Positions 21,701-28,121 of a DNA stretch of 64,000 bases are shown here, one piece after another (the stretch's first letter is position 1; the number at the start of each line of letters is the position of its first letter). A program made the position numbers and the translations under genes. Source of the DNA: Liopterus haemorrhoidalis (Eukaryota; Arthropoda; Insecta; Coleoptera; Dytiscidae); the NCBI GenBank assembly GCA_963971575.1, contig OZ020616.1:15345575-15409574 (forward strand), given 5' to 3'. Below the pieces are notes generated by a model. The model was not told the DNA's origin. It made no database searches and worked only from the letters and a program-made list of their open reading frames with translations.

Positions 21701-23743
21701 TCGGTAAAAGTAACTAGAATTAAAAATCTAGTTCCGCCTAAACCAAAGGAACAGACTTTATTTCAACTTAAAAAAGTATAAAAATAATTGTGTATGACAG
21801 TGTTATTTTTATGTTAAATAATATAAAATTAACATTAAGATTACTATATTAGTATTGTAATAAAATCCAATATTTCATTTTAGAAATGTAAAAATAGTAA
21901 GGTCTGTTCCTTTGGTTTAGGCGGAACTAGATTTTCAATTCTTGTTACTTTTACCGATTGATTGAAGCTTTTGATTATTTTGTTCAGGAAAAGTCAACTT
22001 CAATATATAAAAAAATATCTAATGACAAATTACAAAAATGAAAATTGCGGTTAGTTCCGTCTAATCGTTTAGAATAAACTGTAGGTACAAATTAGGATTA
22101 TTATATTGGGTATAATAATATTAATGTGAAATTAATTACTATTAAAAAGGAATATTTCTATTTCAAAATCTAATAAATGCTTTTTGTGTATTATGTGTTA
22201 CTTTTTTCGTATTTTATCTTTACATTATTAAATAAAACATATATAATATAAATAAATAGCTTTTTTAATATTAATAAAACATCGATGTTTCCGATACATC
22301 GATGTTTTTCCTTCGATGTTTTTTCAACATCGATAGTAAGCGCCGATGTTAACATCGATGTTAAACATCGATGTTTTGCCTTCGATGTACAACCCTAAGG
22401 TATACTAACTTTCATTAATATATGCGACATTGAGGCTCGACTCTAGCAAAGGACGGTCCCACGAATGCCCGAACTCGAACGACCAATACTCAGAGGGCGG
22501 CCCTGCCTACCCACCATTAGCAAAATCTTTATAAAATAACAAACAAACATTCCTTTCCTAAACTTCTTCTCGCTTCTTTAATTAACGCAAGTTTTGTACA
22601 ATACTGAAAAAAAAAGTTGCCTAATAAGTTTATTATCGTATGTCAGTTTACTACACTCTGTTCAAACTCAAAAAGTAGTAATAAAATTACGTGAAAGATT
22701 GAAGTCGCCACCCTATTGGCTCCCGCATAAATTTAACGGTTCAACAACCAACGAACGACGAGAATTCGACAAAATTATCATGTGAACATTGCATGATTAC
22801 TACTTCTTTATTTTGAACAGAGTATAATCGCATTTATAATTCAAGATACCTCCAGGCTACCTGGATCCCCTAATCAAATTTTACAAATAATTTTTATTGT
22901 TTCAGAGACTACAGTTTAAAAACTCTACTTTATGAGGACGTAAAACCAGATGATCGATATGAAACAGTTGCTATTGCCAGAAAAGGTTCAAAGATCAACA
23001 AATTCTCCGACATGCGCGGTAAAAAAGCCTGTTTCCCTCACTTTGAAGGTATAGCTTGGAATTCCATGCTCTATGACTTCCACCGAAGAGGCCTATTAAA
23101 CTACGAATGTCCATACTCACTTAAAGCTGCCAAATTCTTCGGAGATATGTGTGCACCGGGAGCTCCAAAAGGTACACCTGAATCAATTTCAAAACTTTGT
23201 AATGGAGCTTATGAAGGAGATTTGGGTGCACTGAAATGTTTCACACTCGAACAAGCAGATGTTGTTTTTGTATCGAAAAATTCACTCAAGAAATTAGTGA
23301 CTGGACCATCGAGTTCAGAAAAATGGGTTACAAAATTAATCAGCGAAGGCACAAAAATAATATGTGAAGATGAATACAGACCTTGTGAATTAAGTTGGGC
23401 TACTGTTGGTCAAGCTATGATTAGAAACGAAACACAAGAAATGACAATACATGAAATTTACGATGTTTTTATGCGAGCTGATGAATTGTTTGGAAATTAT
23501 TATAAATCACTGACACGTTCTTTCTCATTGTATGGTCCTTTTGATGGTGTACATGATGTTTTATTCCATGATTCGACTGATAGATTACGAGGAAAGGTTT
23601 ACATGAGTACTGTTGAGAGAGATATTCCAAGTTACGATACTGTACTGAACGATGTTTCTACTTGCGTTGTTAGTTCTGGAATAGTTGTGATGCCATCGTT
23701 AATCATGACTGTTGTATGTTTGCTAGGTGCTTTTTATTACTAA
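501..23743 (+). CDS. Transferrin-family protein, iron-ligand-poor, probably GPI-anchored (5' partial, 5 exons)
   Basis: Join of 501-645, 1383-1540, 17375-17508, 19448-19849 and 22906-23743: 558 residues plus stop, all splice phases compatible. The first part completes the N-lobe (YPNLCRLCG, YWGRRGPLYCLT, GDVAWVRLDD). The second lobe starts near IRICTTSILENAKCGW and contains ADVVFVSPD, RYETVAIARKG, MRGKKACFPHFEG, LGALKCF and ADVVFVSKNS, the normal transferrin order. Against the vertebrate ligand pattern I see N-lobe Tyr to Arg (YWGR) and His to Pro (CVWVSKPWP). In the C-lobe I see Asp to Ser, one Tyr kept (RYETVA), the second Tyr to Asp (YEGD), His to Gly, and the anion Thr/Arg lost. Iron binding is therefore unlikely (inference). 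The last ~20 residues are hydrophobic after small residues (CVVSSG), as in a GPI signal. Insect Tsf2 is GPI-anchored; loss of ligands fits the Tsf3/Tsf4 classes better, so I give no symbol. The start of the gene lies before the window. Confidence 0.9.
646..1382 (+). other. Transferrin intron (737 bp)
   Basis: GTAAGT at 646 and TTTTTTAG ending at 1382. It contains one foldback MITE (about 813-998); nothing else was recognised. Confidence 0.8.
813..998. mobile_element. Foldback MITE, GCGGAACTA family
   Basis: Ends GTTTAAGCGGAACTAGAT and ATTTAGTTCCGCTTAAAC are inverted; outer bases GCCTAT and ATAGGC also match. Related copies lie at 21680-21771, 21898-22082, 26217-26400, 47955-48117 and 59690-59920. 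Confidence 0.7.
1383..1540 (+). CDS. Transferrin exon: end of N-lobe Cys cluster and second Tyr-ligand region
   Basis: It encodes KKYPNLCRLCGNPGRC, then YWGRRGPLYCLT and GDVAWVRLDDARVHFG. The ligand Tyr of the usual YxGY motif is Arg here (YWGR). Donor GTAAGT starts at 1541, phase 0. Confidence 0.88.
1743..2200. mobile_element. hAT MITE, TAGGGTGACC family, degraded
   Basis: Left end TAGGGTGACCCTTCGTC and right end AATGGTTATCCTA (degraded inverse). Flanks AGTAAGTC and ACCAAGTC would be an imperfect 8-bp duplication. A better-preserved relative lies at 39110-39344. Confidence 0.5.
2452..3358. mobile_element. Non-autonomous hAT element with a non-LTR fragment inside
   Basis: 13-bp inverted ends CAGTGGCGGATTA and TAATCCGCCACTG. 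Perfect 8-bp target-site duplication CCGCGGCT at 2444-2451 and 3359-3366. The right part is G/C-run rich (GGGGCCCCC), common in hAT MITEs of this type. Confidence 0.88.
2463..3050 (-). pseudogene. 3' end of a Jockey/CR1-like non-LTR retrotransposon (5'-truncated)
   Basis: On the - strand an open frame from about 3045 to 2575 reads SHLTYGLIIWGHSPAANRIF, LQRKVVRIIAGAPFRADCRD, SLPSLFIYH, HNTRSKNN, NYFAVKLYNLLPEGL and ends in DEF-ENVSFD. This is the usual C-terminus of Jockey/CR1-type reverse transcriptases. A short 3' UTR ends in a (TTA)n tail (2463-2484 on +). It is inserted in the hAT element 2452-3358. Confidence 0.8.
3533..3560. mobile_element. Solo terminal repeat of a mariner family
   Basis: CGAGGGTTGCCTTTTATATT plus TCGGGAT is the inverse of the terminal repeat at about 16618-16650 (mariner relic). 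No partner end was found nearby. Confidence 0.5.
3841..4375. mobile_element. TIR MITE with TA-type ends
   Basis: TATAGTCGGATTGCTGATAG at the left is inverted as CTTATCAGCATTCCGACTAT at the right. Similarity of the ends continues for about 50 bp (GTGACTGTT and AACAGTCAC). Confidence 0.75.
4395..4560. repeat. Dispersed repeat end with CGAAACGTC motif
   Basis: GAGGATGATTGGATACGCAA then TCGAAACGTC resembles the short stem regions near termini of Penelope-like elements. This is weak evidence; no coding sequence is present. Confidence 0.25.
4640..5045 (+). repeat. Dispersed (TA)n-bearing repeat, copy A (partial)
   Basis: (TA)n followed by CCGACGTGGTCAGACCA, TGCGACGTTGCCAATTTTAT and TACTGTTCAGGAGTATG. 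It parallels the 3' half of the longer copy at 9385-10090. Confidence 0.55.
5050..6240. other. AT-rich intron sequence without recognisable gene
   Basis: I see only simple sequence (CATCATCATC at 5659, a poly-T run near 6105) and a weak inverted pair AAAGGTTGTTTAA/AACAACCTTT at about 6066 and 6216, possibly an old MITE. Confidence 0.5.
6250..6700 (+). repeat. Dispersed repeat with (GTCT)n core
   Basis: TTGTCGTCTGTCTGTCTGTC then TGTTCGGTAAAAATTG. The inverse arrangement occurs at about 57440-57480 (CAATTTTTACCGGACGG). The distal part (CTAAAAATCTGAAAAAATTC, GTACATTGGTG) recurs at 11400-11465, 14725-14800 and 14985-15060. Confidence 0.6.
6788..6860 (+). repeat. tRNA-derived sequence, possible SINE head
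   Basis: A-box-like TAGATCAGTGG (6799-6809) and B-box-like TGTTCAACTCC (6841-6851) at tRNA-like spacing. The arms do not fold into a clean tRNA. No tail or target duplication was found. Confidence 0.4.
7100..9380. other. AT-rich intron sequence without recognisable gene
   Basis: Only short open frames with AT-rich composition. One GC-richer patch at 7505-7640 has no recognised match. Confidence 0.5.
9385..10090 (+). repeat. Dispersed (TA)n-bearing repeat, copy B (longest)
   Basis: Shares GTGTTGCCA, CACGACAAATCAGTGAACTA then AATTTGTATA, and GCATAAGCGGTAAAACAAAT then (AT)16 at 9729-9761 with copy C (15775-16131). Its distal half matches copy A. No protein similarity; the 142-residue open frame inside is not a gene. 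Confidence 0.6.
10578..11026. mobile_element. Foldback MITE
   Basis: GGGTGCTCCAACATCTATAC then TCTATCTCAGAAAGACTGAT is inverted at 10975-11022 as ATCAGTCTTTCTGAGATAGA then GTATAGGTTATTAGCACCC. The interior is AT-rich without coding sequence. Confidence 0.75.
11060..11280 (+). repeat. Dispersed repeat, copy 1
   Basis: TGAAATTTTCCGGA-CAAACCG, AAGGACAA-TTTGATTTTTTA and AATGG-AACGTATG are shared with 18690-18910. The pair marks a repeat family of at least 200 bp; class unknown. Confidence 0.55.
11630..12815 (+). pseudogene. hAT transposase remnant, split by a MITE
   Basis: One piece (11639-11869) reads KTLLKFFNDPLSEAYFWFIH, a segment known from hAT transposases. A second piece (12223-12383) reads FLKICEYVFSIPGHNANVER then IFSLM, the C-terminal dimerisation region. 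The frame is interrupted in EEA at 12383 by the MITE, and the missing ILQCV continues directly after the right duplication at 12767. The region between the pieces has stops and indels. Confidence 0.85.
12384..12758. mobile_element. hAT MITE nested in hAT transposase remnant
   Basis: Ends CATTGGCGCACCCAGG and CCTGGGTGCGCCACTG are inverted with one change. 8-bp duplication GAAGAGGC (12376-12383) / GTAGAGGC (12759-12766), one change. The interior is about five hairpin-forming units of the GTGATGACCT...GGTCCTCAC minisatellite, with G runs at both ends. Confidence 0.88.
13740..13905. repeat. GC-run repeat block, probable hAT MITE end
   Basis: Four irregular units of the GGGGCCCAAAATATGTTAG type. 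The right edge ends TTACGGCACTG, followed by TTTATCAC; TTTATCAG occurs at 13706. The left terminus is unclear, so only part of an element is claimed. Confidence 0.4.
14100..15130 (-). repeat. Copies of the 6250-6700 type dispersed repeat
   Basis: Two reversed copies of the CTGAAAAAATC / AACCCCT-GAGATAAAGTGGG region, at about 14725-14810 and 14985-15070. A shorter piece lies at 14130-14170, with a TGGTCACCCTAG hAT-type end at 14194-14205. No gene. Confidence 0.5.
15775..16131 (+). repeat. Dispersed (TA)n-bearing repeat, copy C
   Basis: Aligns with 9385-9761: CAGTGTTGCCA, GTGAACTAAATTTGTATA, GTATAAGCGGTGAAACAAAT, then (AT)11. It has an internal GC-richer stretch of its own (GGGTCTG repeats). 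Confidence 0.6.
16255..16650 (-). pseudogene. Mariner transposase relic with large internal deletion
   Basis: On the - strand the N-terminal part reads MRELILQDRHVTYREIEVSL, LAVKKICSRWIPHNLT. The next bases read the C-terminal mariner end (EWKKCFENLFKRIQKCIDRH, REYFEKG, stop). The whole catalytic middle is gone. The terminal repeat (ATCCCGAAATATAAGAGGCA then ACCCTCG) is kept at the 5' end (16620-16646). Confidence 0.8.
16753..17102. mobile_element. hAT MITE, CAGCGGTTCCCAAAC ends
   Basis: Ends CAGCGGTTCCCAAA and TTTGGGAAACGCTG are inverted. Perfect 8-bp duplication GCATAGGC at 16745-16752 and 17103-17110. Subterminal GCGACCCGG repeats; a (TAATAAAGAGTA)n minisatellite is in the interior. Confidence 0.92.
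17375..17508 (+). CDS. Transferrin exon: His-ligand region of N-lobe
   Basis: Acceptor TTCCAG ends at 17374 and donor GTAATG starts at 17509. It encodes PDGYSFLCPDGTKRPV and CVWVSKPWPLISAKR. The family has CHLAxxPSH at this point; the His position reads Pro. Two bases are carried over the splice. Confidence 0.88.
17930..18435. mobile_element. hAT MITE, CAGGGCTTCGAAC ends
   Basis: 13-bp perfect inverted ends CAGGGCTTCGAAC / GTTCGAAGCCCTG. Perfect 8-bp duplication ATTTATAT at 17922-17929 and 18436-18443. Subterminal copies of CCGGAAC(T/C)GAACCGAAA occur at both ends. Confidence 0.93.
18690..18910 (+). repeat. Dispersed repeat, copy 2 (partner of 11060-11280)
   Basis: Shares TTGGGAAAAAAA-TGATGA, CTGAAATTTTCCGGACTAAA and GACAATTTTGATTTTTTAAA with copy 1. 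It adds a left part with GGTGTACCAAGATAGAGGTA. Confidence 0.55.
18992..19290 (+). repeat. Imperfect tandem duplication, unit about 155 bp
   Basis: CGACTTGAAAGTAAAGTATT at 18993 recurs as CGACTTGAAAGTAAAATATT at 19149. TTTTGATTTAAA-ACTTTC and GCATAATAAAAAT-AA-ATAA follow in both units. Confidence 0.8.
19448..19849 (+). CDS. Transferrin exon: interlobe linker and start of C-lobe
   Basis: Acceptor ATTTTTTAG ends at 19447 and donor GTAAGT starts at 19850. It holds the end of the N-lobe, a bridge (IESYHADIHNVNP, PGFLSANSFTGCHPPRS) and the C-lobe opening RICTTSILENAKCGW, then DFDCVKADNKTHCMQAV and ADVVFVSPD. The Asp ligand (family LDGG) is replaced by Ser in VSPD. Confidence 0.9.
19995..20215 (+). 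mobile_element. Left part of an hAT MITE, CAGTGTTCTGCAAAC end
   Basis: CAGTGTTCTGCAAACTTTTT with subterminal GGTACACC repeats is a typical hAT MITE end. The right end is not found; the sequence runs into the repeat at 20215. Confidence 0.4.
20215..20596 (+). repeat. Single arm of the AAGTCCATTCTACATT palindrome family
   Basis: Reads AAATTTGACCGGAGGTAG, TGACAGTTCTGTACTTTTCA, then the same 360 bp as the right arm of the palindrome at 40314-41063 and ends AATGTAGAATGGACTTAAG. It is less similar than the palindrome arms are to each other. Confidence 0.85.
20610..21121 (+). pseudogene. hAT transposase C-terminal remnant (ZMYM1-like clade)
   Basis: LTSPVTTAERSFSKLKLI at about 20676-20730, a stop, then in another frame MGQVRLHNLAILSIEHSLAL and FDEVIDNFSEMKARKK. 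This is the hAT dimerisation domain and tail. The probable right end is TTACGCCACTG at 21111-21121; the 5' part is missing. Confidence 0.75.
21680..22085. mobile_element. Inverted pair of GCGGAACTA foldback MITE ends plus full copy
   Basis: 21680-21767 is the reverse complement of 21902-21989 with few differences (CTGTTCCTTTGGTTTAGGCG, ACTTTTACCGATT). The copy at about 21898-22082 ends in GGTTAGTTCCGTCTAATCGT and is full length. Confidence 0.75.
22262..22400. repeat. CATCGATG-rich patch, probable hAT element end
   Basis: Multiple CATCGATG palindromes and AACATCGAT variants in 125 bp, ending TTCGATGTACAACCCTA, which resembles an hAT terminus. The opposite end was not found. Confidence 0.45.
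22400..22905. other. Intron sequence, nothing recognised
   Basis: Short AT-rich open frames only. A GC-richer patch at 22430-22505 has no recognised match. Confidence 0.5.
22906..23743 (+). CDS. Transferrin last exon: rest of C-lobe and GPI-like tail
   Basis: Acceptor TTGTTTCAG ends at 22905; stop TAA at 23741-23743. It encodes about 278 residues of the C-lobe: RYETVAIARKG (Tyr kept), MRGKKACFPHFEGIAW (anion-binding Thr and Arg lost), YEGDLGALKCF (Tyr to Asp) and PCELSWATVGQAMIRN (His to Gly). The final stretch SSGIVVMPSLIMTVVCLLGA is hydrophobic and runs to the stop without a basic cytoplasmic tail, as in GPI signals. Confidence 0.92.
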
Positions 23744-23789
23744 TTTTAAGTAGGCTGTGATTTTTTTTATTTACTTATCGTGTATATAC

Positions 23790-23795
23790 AATAAA
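23790..23795 (+). promoter_or_regulatory. Poly(A) signal of the transferrin gene
   Basis: AATAAA 47 bases after the stop codon, followed by a second AATAAA-like run and an AT-rich downstream region. Confidence 0.6.
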
Positions 23796-24129
23796 ATAAA
23801 CAATATTTAAACAAATACTTCTTGTTTTATTATTTCTATATATATATAAAAGAAGAAAATTGTTTGTTTGTTTGTTCGCTATACATTCCTAGGCCGTTTA
23901 ATCGATTTAGACAAAATTTTGCACAGTTGTTCTTTAGTGTCCTGTGAAACTAATGCTGCAAATAATAATCGGTTTTTAAATAAAGTACATTTTTTAGGAC
24001 CTACGGACGGAAATAAGTCTGAACAAATCTTCCGTGCGGAACATTAAAATCGTTACGACGGCTAAACTGTAAAACAAGAAAAGCAGGCCAGAGGGCGGTG
24101 CAAACGGTGCGACCGCACAAAGTATTTTT

Positions 24130-24632
24130 TCGACAATGCAATTTTATCATTTAAAAAAAGATTCGAAATTTATCACCACCACGAAAATTTATTTGGTTTT
24201 TTATACAATTCAGACAATATACAAAAGATGACTGAAGACGATCTGCTTAAATGTTGCAAAGATTTAAATTTGTGTTTAAAAGACGACATTGATTGTACAG
24301 ACCTTTTTTATGAAATTAAAATGTGTCGTCGGGTATTGTCGCCTAGAAATACAATTTTATAAATTTTAGAATATATTTACAGGAACAATTTATCTGAATT
24401 GTATCCCAATTTAACTGTTTTGAAAGTAATACTGACAATTCCAGTAACAGTTGCATCGAAAGAGAGATCGTTTTCAAAACTGAAAATAATAAATAATTAT
24501 TTACGATCTTGTATAAGTCAGGAGCGATTCTCTTCATTGGCAATTTTGTCAATCGAGTCCGAGTTGGCAAGAAAACTAAATTATGACTAGATAATTAACA
24601 ATTTTGCAATAAAACATGCCAGAAGGAATTAT
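24130..24632 (+). pseudogene. hAT transposase C-terminal remnant (ZMYM1-like clade)
   Basis: DDLLKCCKDLNLCLKD, DLFYEIKMCRRVL, a stop, then LYPNLTVLKVILTIPVTVAS, KERSFSKLKIINNYLRSCIS and SLAILSIESELARKLNYD. The PVT-ASxERSFSKLK block is the hAT dimerisation signature. It is broken by at least two stops. Confidence 0.82.
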
Positions 24633-24642
24633 TAGTCATCAT

Positions 24643-24750
24643 TACTGGTACGGCCTTCAAGAGCCTTGAAGGCCATAGCCGTCCCAATCGTCTTCCGCCA
24701 TTCCTTCCGATTTTGTGTTATTGTCCTCCTGTTGTGTGCAGTGGTCGTTA
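24643..24750 (-). pseudogene. C-terminal scrap of a non-LTR retrotransposon ORF
   Basis: - strand reads HNRRTITQNRKEWRKTIGTA then MAFKALEGRTSNDD, similar to the terminal R-x-x-WR motif of endonuclease/reverse-transcriptase ORFs. It lies inside the hAT element above. Confidence 0.55.
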
Positions 24751-25395
24751 TGAAATAGGTATTTGTAGATCTTTTTAGTTATTTATATTATTTTGTGAAA
24801 TATTAATTATAATTATTCATAAATTATTAGTGTAATATAATATGTACAAATAATAAGTGCAATATCGCAAAATACAAATATTTTGATTTTTTTTTTTAGA
24901 AGAATAAGTTGGCCCCGCACGATTGTCTTGCACCGGGCCCCGCTTTTTCTCGGGCCGACCCTGCTGTAAAAGATACATCGAAAATATATATGACTGACTT
25001 TTAAGGTTTAATATTACTACAAAAAAGTCCGGGAGAGCATATATCGCAGTTCAATAGATAACTCACAATTATCATTTATAAGTTTTCATTTTCGACGAAA
25101 ATTATAACGTTCAGTTTGTTATGGAATATCGTCGTTACCGCACTGATAATTTCAAGAAAATGCTTTAAATATAAACCGAAAATATGGATTTTATATTATC
25201 TGTGAACAGATTTTAAAAATTCTTTCAATTCTGATGTGTAATATATAAATCATGTACCAACCTTGTCGCTGATAATTTCATGGAAATGCGCTAAATATGA
25301 ATGGAAAAAGTGGATTTCATTGTATCCGCGAGCACAAATTTCAGTATAAATTTCGAACTATTGAAACGATTTGAATAAAATAGCTGTATGTTTGG

Positions 25396-26060
25396 CAGTG
25401 ATGGGCGCGTAAGTTACATGATGTAAGTTACCTCATTGTTGACGCGTAAACAATGATGTAAAGTAAACACAAAAACTCTTGTAAACAATGTAAACATTGT
25501 AAACAATGATTTAGACATGCGCACTTGTTTTGAATTACAGAACATCATTTTCAATACATTTTTATAAATAATAAAATTTTAATGAAACGATTTTAAATGA
25601 AAAAGTATCATTATACAGGTGTTACACACAAATTAGTAAAGATGAATTTGAAAAATAAAAAACTTGTTTCTTTAAAAAATTCAATCTATTTTTTTTAATA
25701 ACAAAATATATTAAATTTAAGAAAATCAGCCTATATTTTTTAATAACGAAAAGATTCATTGCAAATTTTGCATAACGCCCTATATTTTCTTTAATTTTCT
25801 TTAATTAAAACAAAACCTAGTTCTTCAGAACTATTCCTTCGGTTTCTTCCCACCATTTTTTAAATAAATTTATTGTTTTGAACTGAATATACTTGTTCAT
25901 TAACCCTATATTATTCGTATTAAATAACTAAAACTAACCTCATTATTTGACAGTTTAAAAAGTTTACATTGTTTACATTGTTGACAAGTTTACCAATTGT
26001 TTACATAAGTTTACACGTAAACGTAAACAATTAAAGTTTACGTGTAAACGCCCATCACTG
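25396..26060. mobile_element. hAT MITE, CAGTGATGGGCG ends
   Basis: Ends CAGTGATGGGCG / CGCCCATCACTG. Perfect 8-bp duplication ATGTTTGG at 25388-25395 and 26061-26068. Subterminal regions are built of GTAAAC/GTTTAC words in both orientations. Confidence 0.95.
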
Positions 26061-26216
26061 ATGTTTGGCACAATATTTTTACACATATTTGTATCAAAAT
26101 CAACATTCTTACTGAAAAAAAAGTACTAAAAGCTTTTATTTAATATACATACATTTAATCATAAATATTATACAATAAAATCGATAAAAATAATCTAATC
26201 AAAAATTCCGAGCGTT

Positions 26217-26400
26217 TTTTGTGTCATTCTTAATACAAATTCCCCATTTATTTATTTTTTTGTCATTAAAATATGTAAAAGAGTATTTAATTTTTGACAT
26301 ACGTCAACAATTAAATAACCCAAACAAGGTCCCTTCTCGTGACAACCTAAAAGAACGAAATTCCCATTTAGTTCCGCCTAAACGTTTGAAATAGCCTGTA
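26217..26400. mobile_element. GCGGAACTA-family MITE, right part
   Basis: Ends CCCATTTAGTTCCGCCTAAA then CGTTTGAAATAGCCTGTA. It matches 59690-59920 over about 180 bp (GGTCCCTTCTCGTGACAACC). Confidence 0.65.
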
Positions 26401-27085
26401 TTACTAAAATGCTTAGATTTTTTTGTGGTCAAATCAGCGCGCGCGTTAAAATTAGTATCACTAGGGACCGCGACCCGTTAACAATAATATTTGTGAAAAC
26501 AGTCTGTATACTTGCCAAATTTCAATTATCTATATGCCGTTTGGCTTAATTTCTGCGTATGAAATCTTAGAAATGAATACACTGTATGTGAGTTCGTTTG
26601 GAGTATAAATTTTGGACGAACTCCGTAATGGTCTTACGCTATTCATCCGGATTTTTTGATTACCAAGAATCCGAAAATAAGAACACATAATGTTCTCAGC
26701 TATTAAAAATATTATACGCATGTAAGCTAACAGTGACATGCAAAGTTTTATATATCTTAAAAATATAGTCCGTTCAAACGTTAGAATACAGTGCAGGGCA
26801 AATGGAATAGTTGTTTTTCATATTATCTAATGGGTTCTCTCAATCAGTGATGGGCGCGTAAGTTACCTCATTGTTAACGCGTAAACAATTGATGTAAAGT
26901 AAACACAAAAATTCTGGTAAACAATGATTTAGACATGCGCACTTATTTTGAATTACAGAACCCCATTAGCCAATACATTTTTATAAATATTATAATTTTA
27001 AAAGTAAAAGTATAATATATAAAATTAGAACAAGCCAATATATATATTAATAAAAATCTAATATGTATCTTATATGTGTTACAAG

Positions 27086-28121
27086 TGGGCGTCTACGCGT
27101 AAACTTGAATTTTTTACGTCTACGTGTAAATTTACCGAAGACAGGGTAGAGAAGTGTAGACTGTGTAGACACGTAGAATCTAGCGTAGAACAATGAAAAA
27201 TGAGGTTATGTAACGTATAAAAAACTAAAATACCGTCAGTTTTAAGCAGAAGAGGAAGTAAAGAACTCAAATTTAATATTTTTGACAGCTTCCTGATTAA
27301 AACAACTACTAACTTTTAATTTTAATTTTACTTTAGTAGTTCATACAGACAGAAACCAAGTAATTTATTTTGTCCATAACAACATACGATTTGTGAGATA
27401 ACATTTTTGGACACAATATATATAATTAGAACTACAGACGATTCCGCTTAATTGGGGCAGCTGCTTATTTGGGCCAAATCTCAAAGAACAGAAACCAAAC
27501 CAAGGAACAAACAGTAAATTTACATGTTTAATTGGGACAACATTCCGCTTAATTGGGTCAGTAAATTAAAAATCACAGTACATATTGTGTTACACATATT
27601 CTCAAGAAAAAATATGTACAAAGACTTTAATATTACAGCGTTATTTTATGCAGGAAGGAAATGAAGGGAGCCCTACATCCGCACTGAATACCTGTGCTGA
27701 TTTTGTAGAAGTGAAATGTTACAAAAACAAAATACAGACTACACTTGACGCATTTTTGCATTGAATTAAATTGTATGTACCTATTTATTATTTTATTTTT
27801 GAATTTATTATTATTTATTTATTATTTATTAATTTTATGTGAAATTTGCTTAATTGAGGCAGCCGCTTAATTGGGCCAAAATGCCTAAGTCCCGATGTGT
27901 CCCAATTAAGCGGAATCGACTGTACATAAAATTGAAATAAACATAAACATTAAAGTAAACTACTTAAACTATCATCATTCTATTATTTCAAATATTACAT
28001 TTAAACGTACTGCGCATGTACAGTTTACATTCGACACGTAAACAAAGGCATATTCTACTTGACATCTTTACGCGTAAAATCTACATTAGTCTACATCATG
28101 TATTCTACGCGCCCATCACTG
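27086..28121. mobile_element. hAT MITE variant (nest level 3)
   Basis: Left TGGGCGTCTACGCGTAAACT and right TTCTACGCGCCCATCACTG. Perfect 8-bp duplication GTTACAAG at 27078-27085 and 28122-28129. The left end lacks the outer CAGTGA. Subterminal words are CTACGCGTAAA rather than GTAAAC, so it is a sister family. Confidence 0.88.
27435..27922. mobile_element. TA-type MITE, CAGTCGATTCCGCTTAA ends (nest level 4)
   Basis: Ends CAGACGATTCCGCTTAATTG and CAATTAAGCGGAATCGACTG, TA on both sides (27433-27434, 27923-27924). The end sequence resembles Tigger/pogo elements such as the one at 55882-57242. Confidence 0.88.

Larger units (their letters stand above)
19850..22905 (+). other. Transferrin intron (3.1 kb)
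   Basis: GTAAGT to TTGTTTCAG. It holds two hAT remnants, one palindrome-family arm, a foldback MITE pair and a CATCGATG-rich patch. Confidence 0.8.
24075..24963 (+). mobile_element. hAT element relic with nested non-LTR fragment
   Basis: Perfect 8-bp duplication CTGTAAAA at 24067-24074 and 24964-24971. The right terminus CGGGCCGACCCTG is GC-rich, as in this hAT clade; the left terminus is degraded. The transposase tail (24130-24630) lies inside. Confidence 0.75.
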
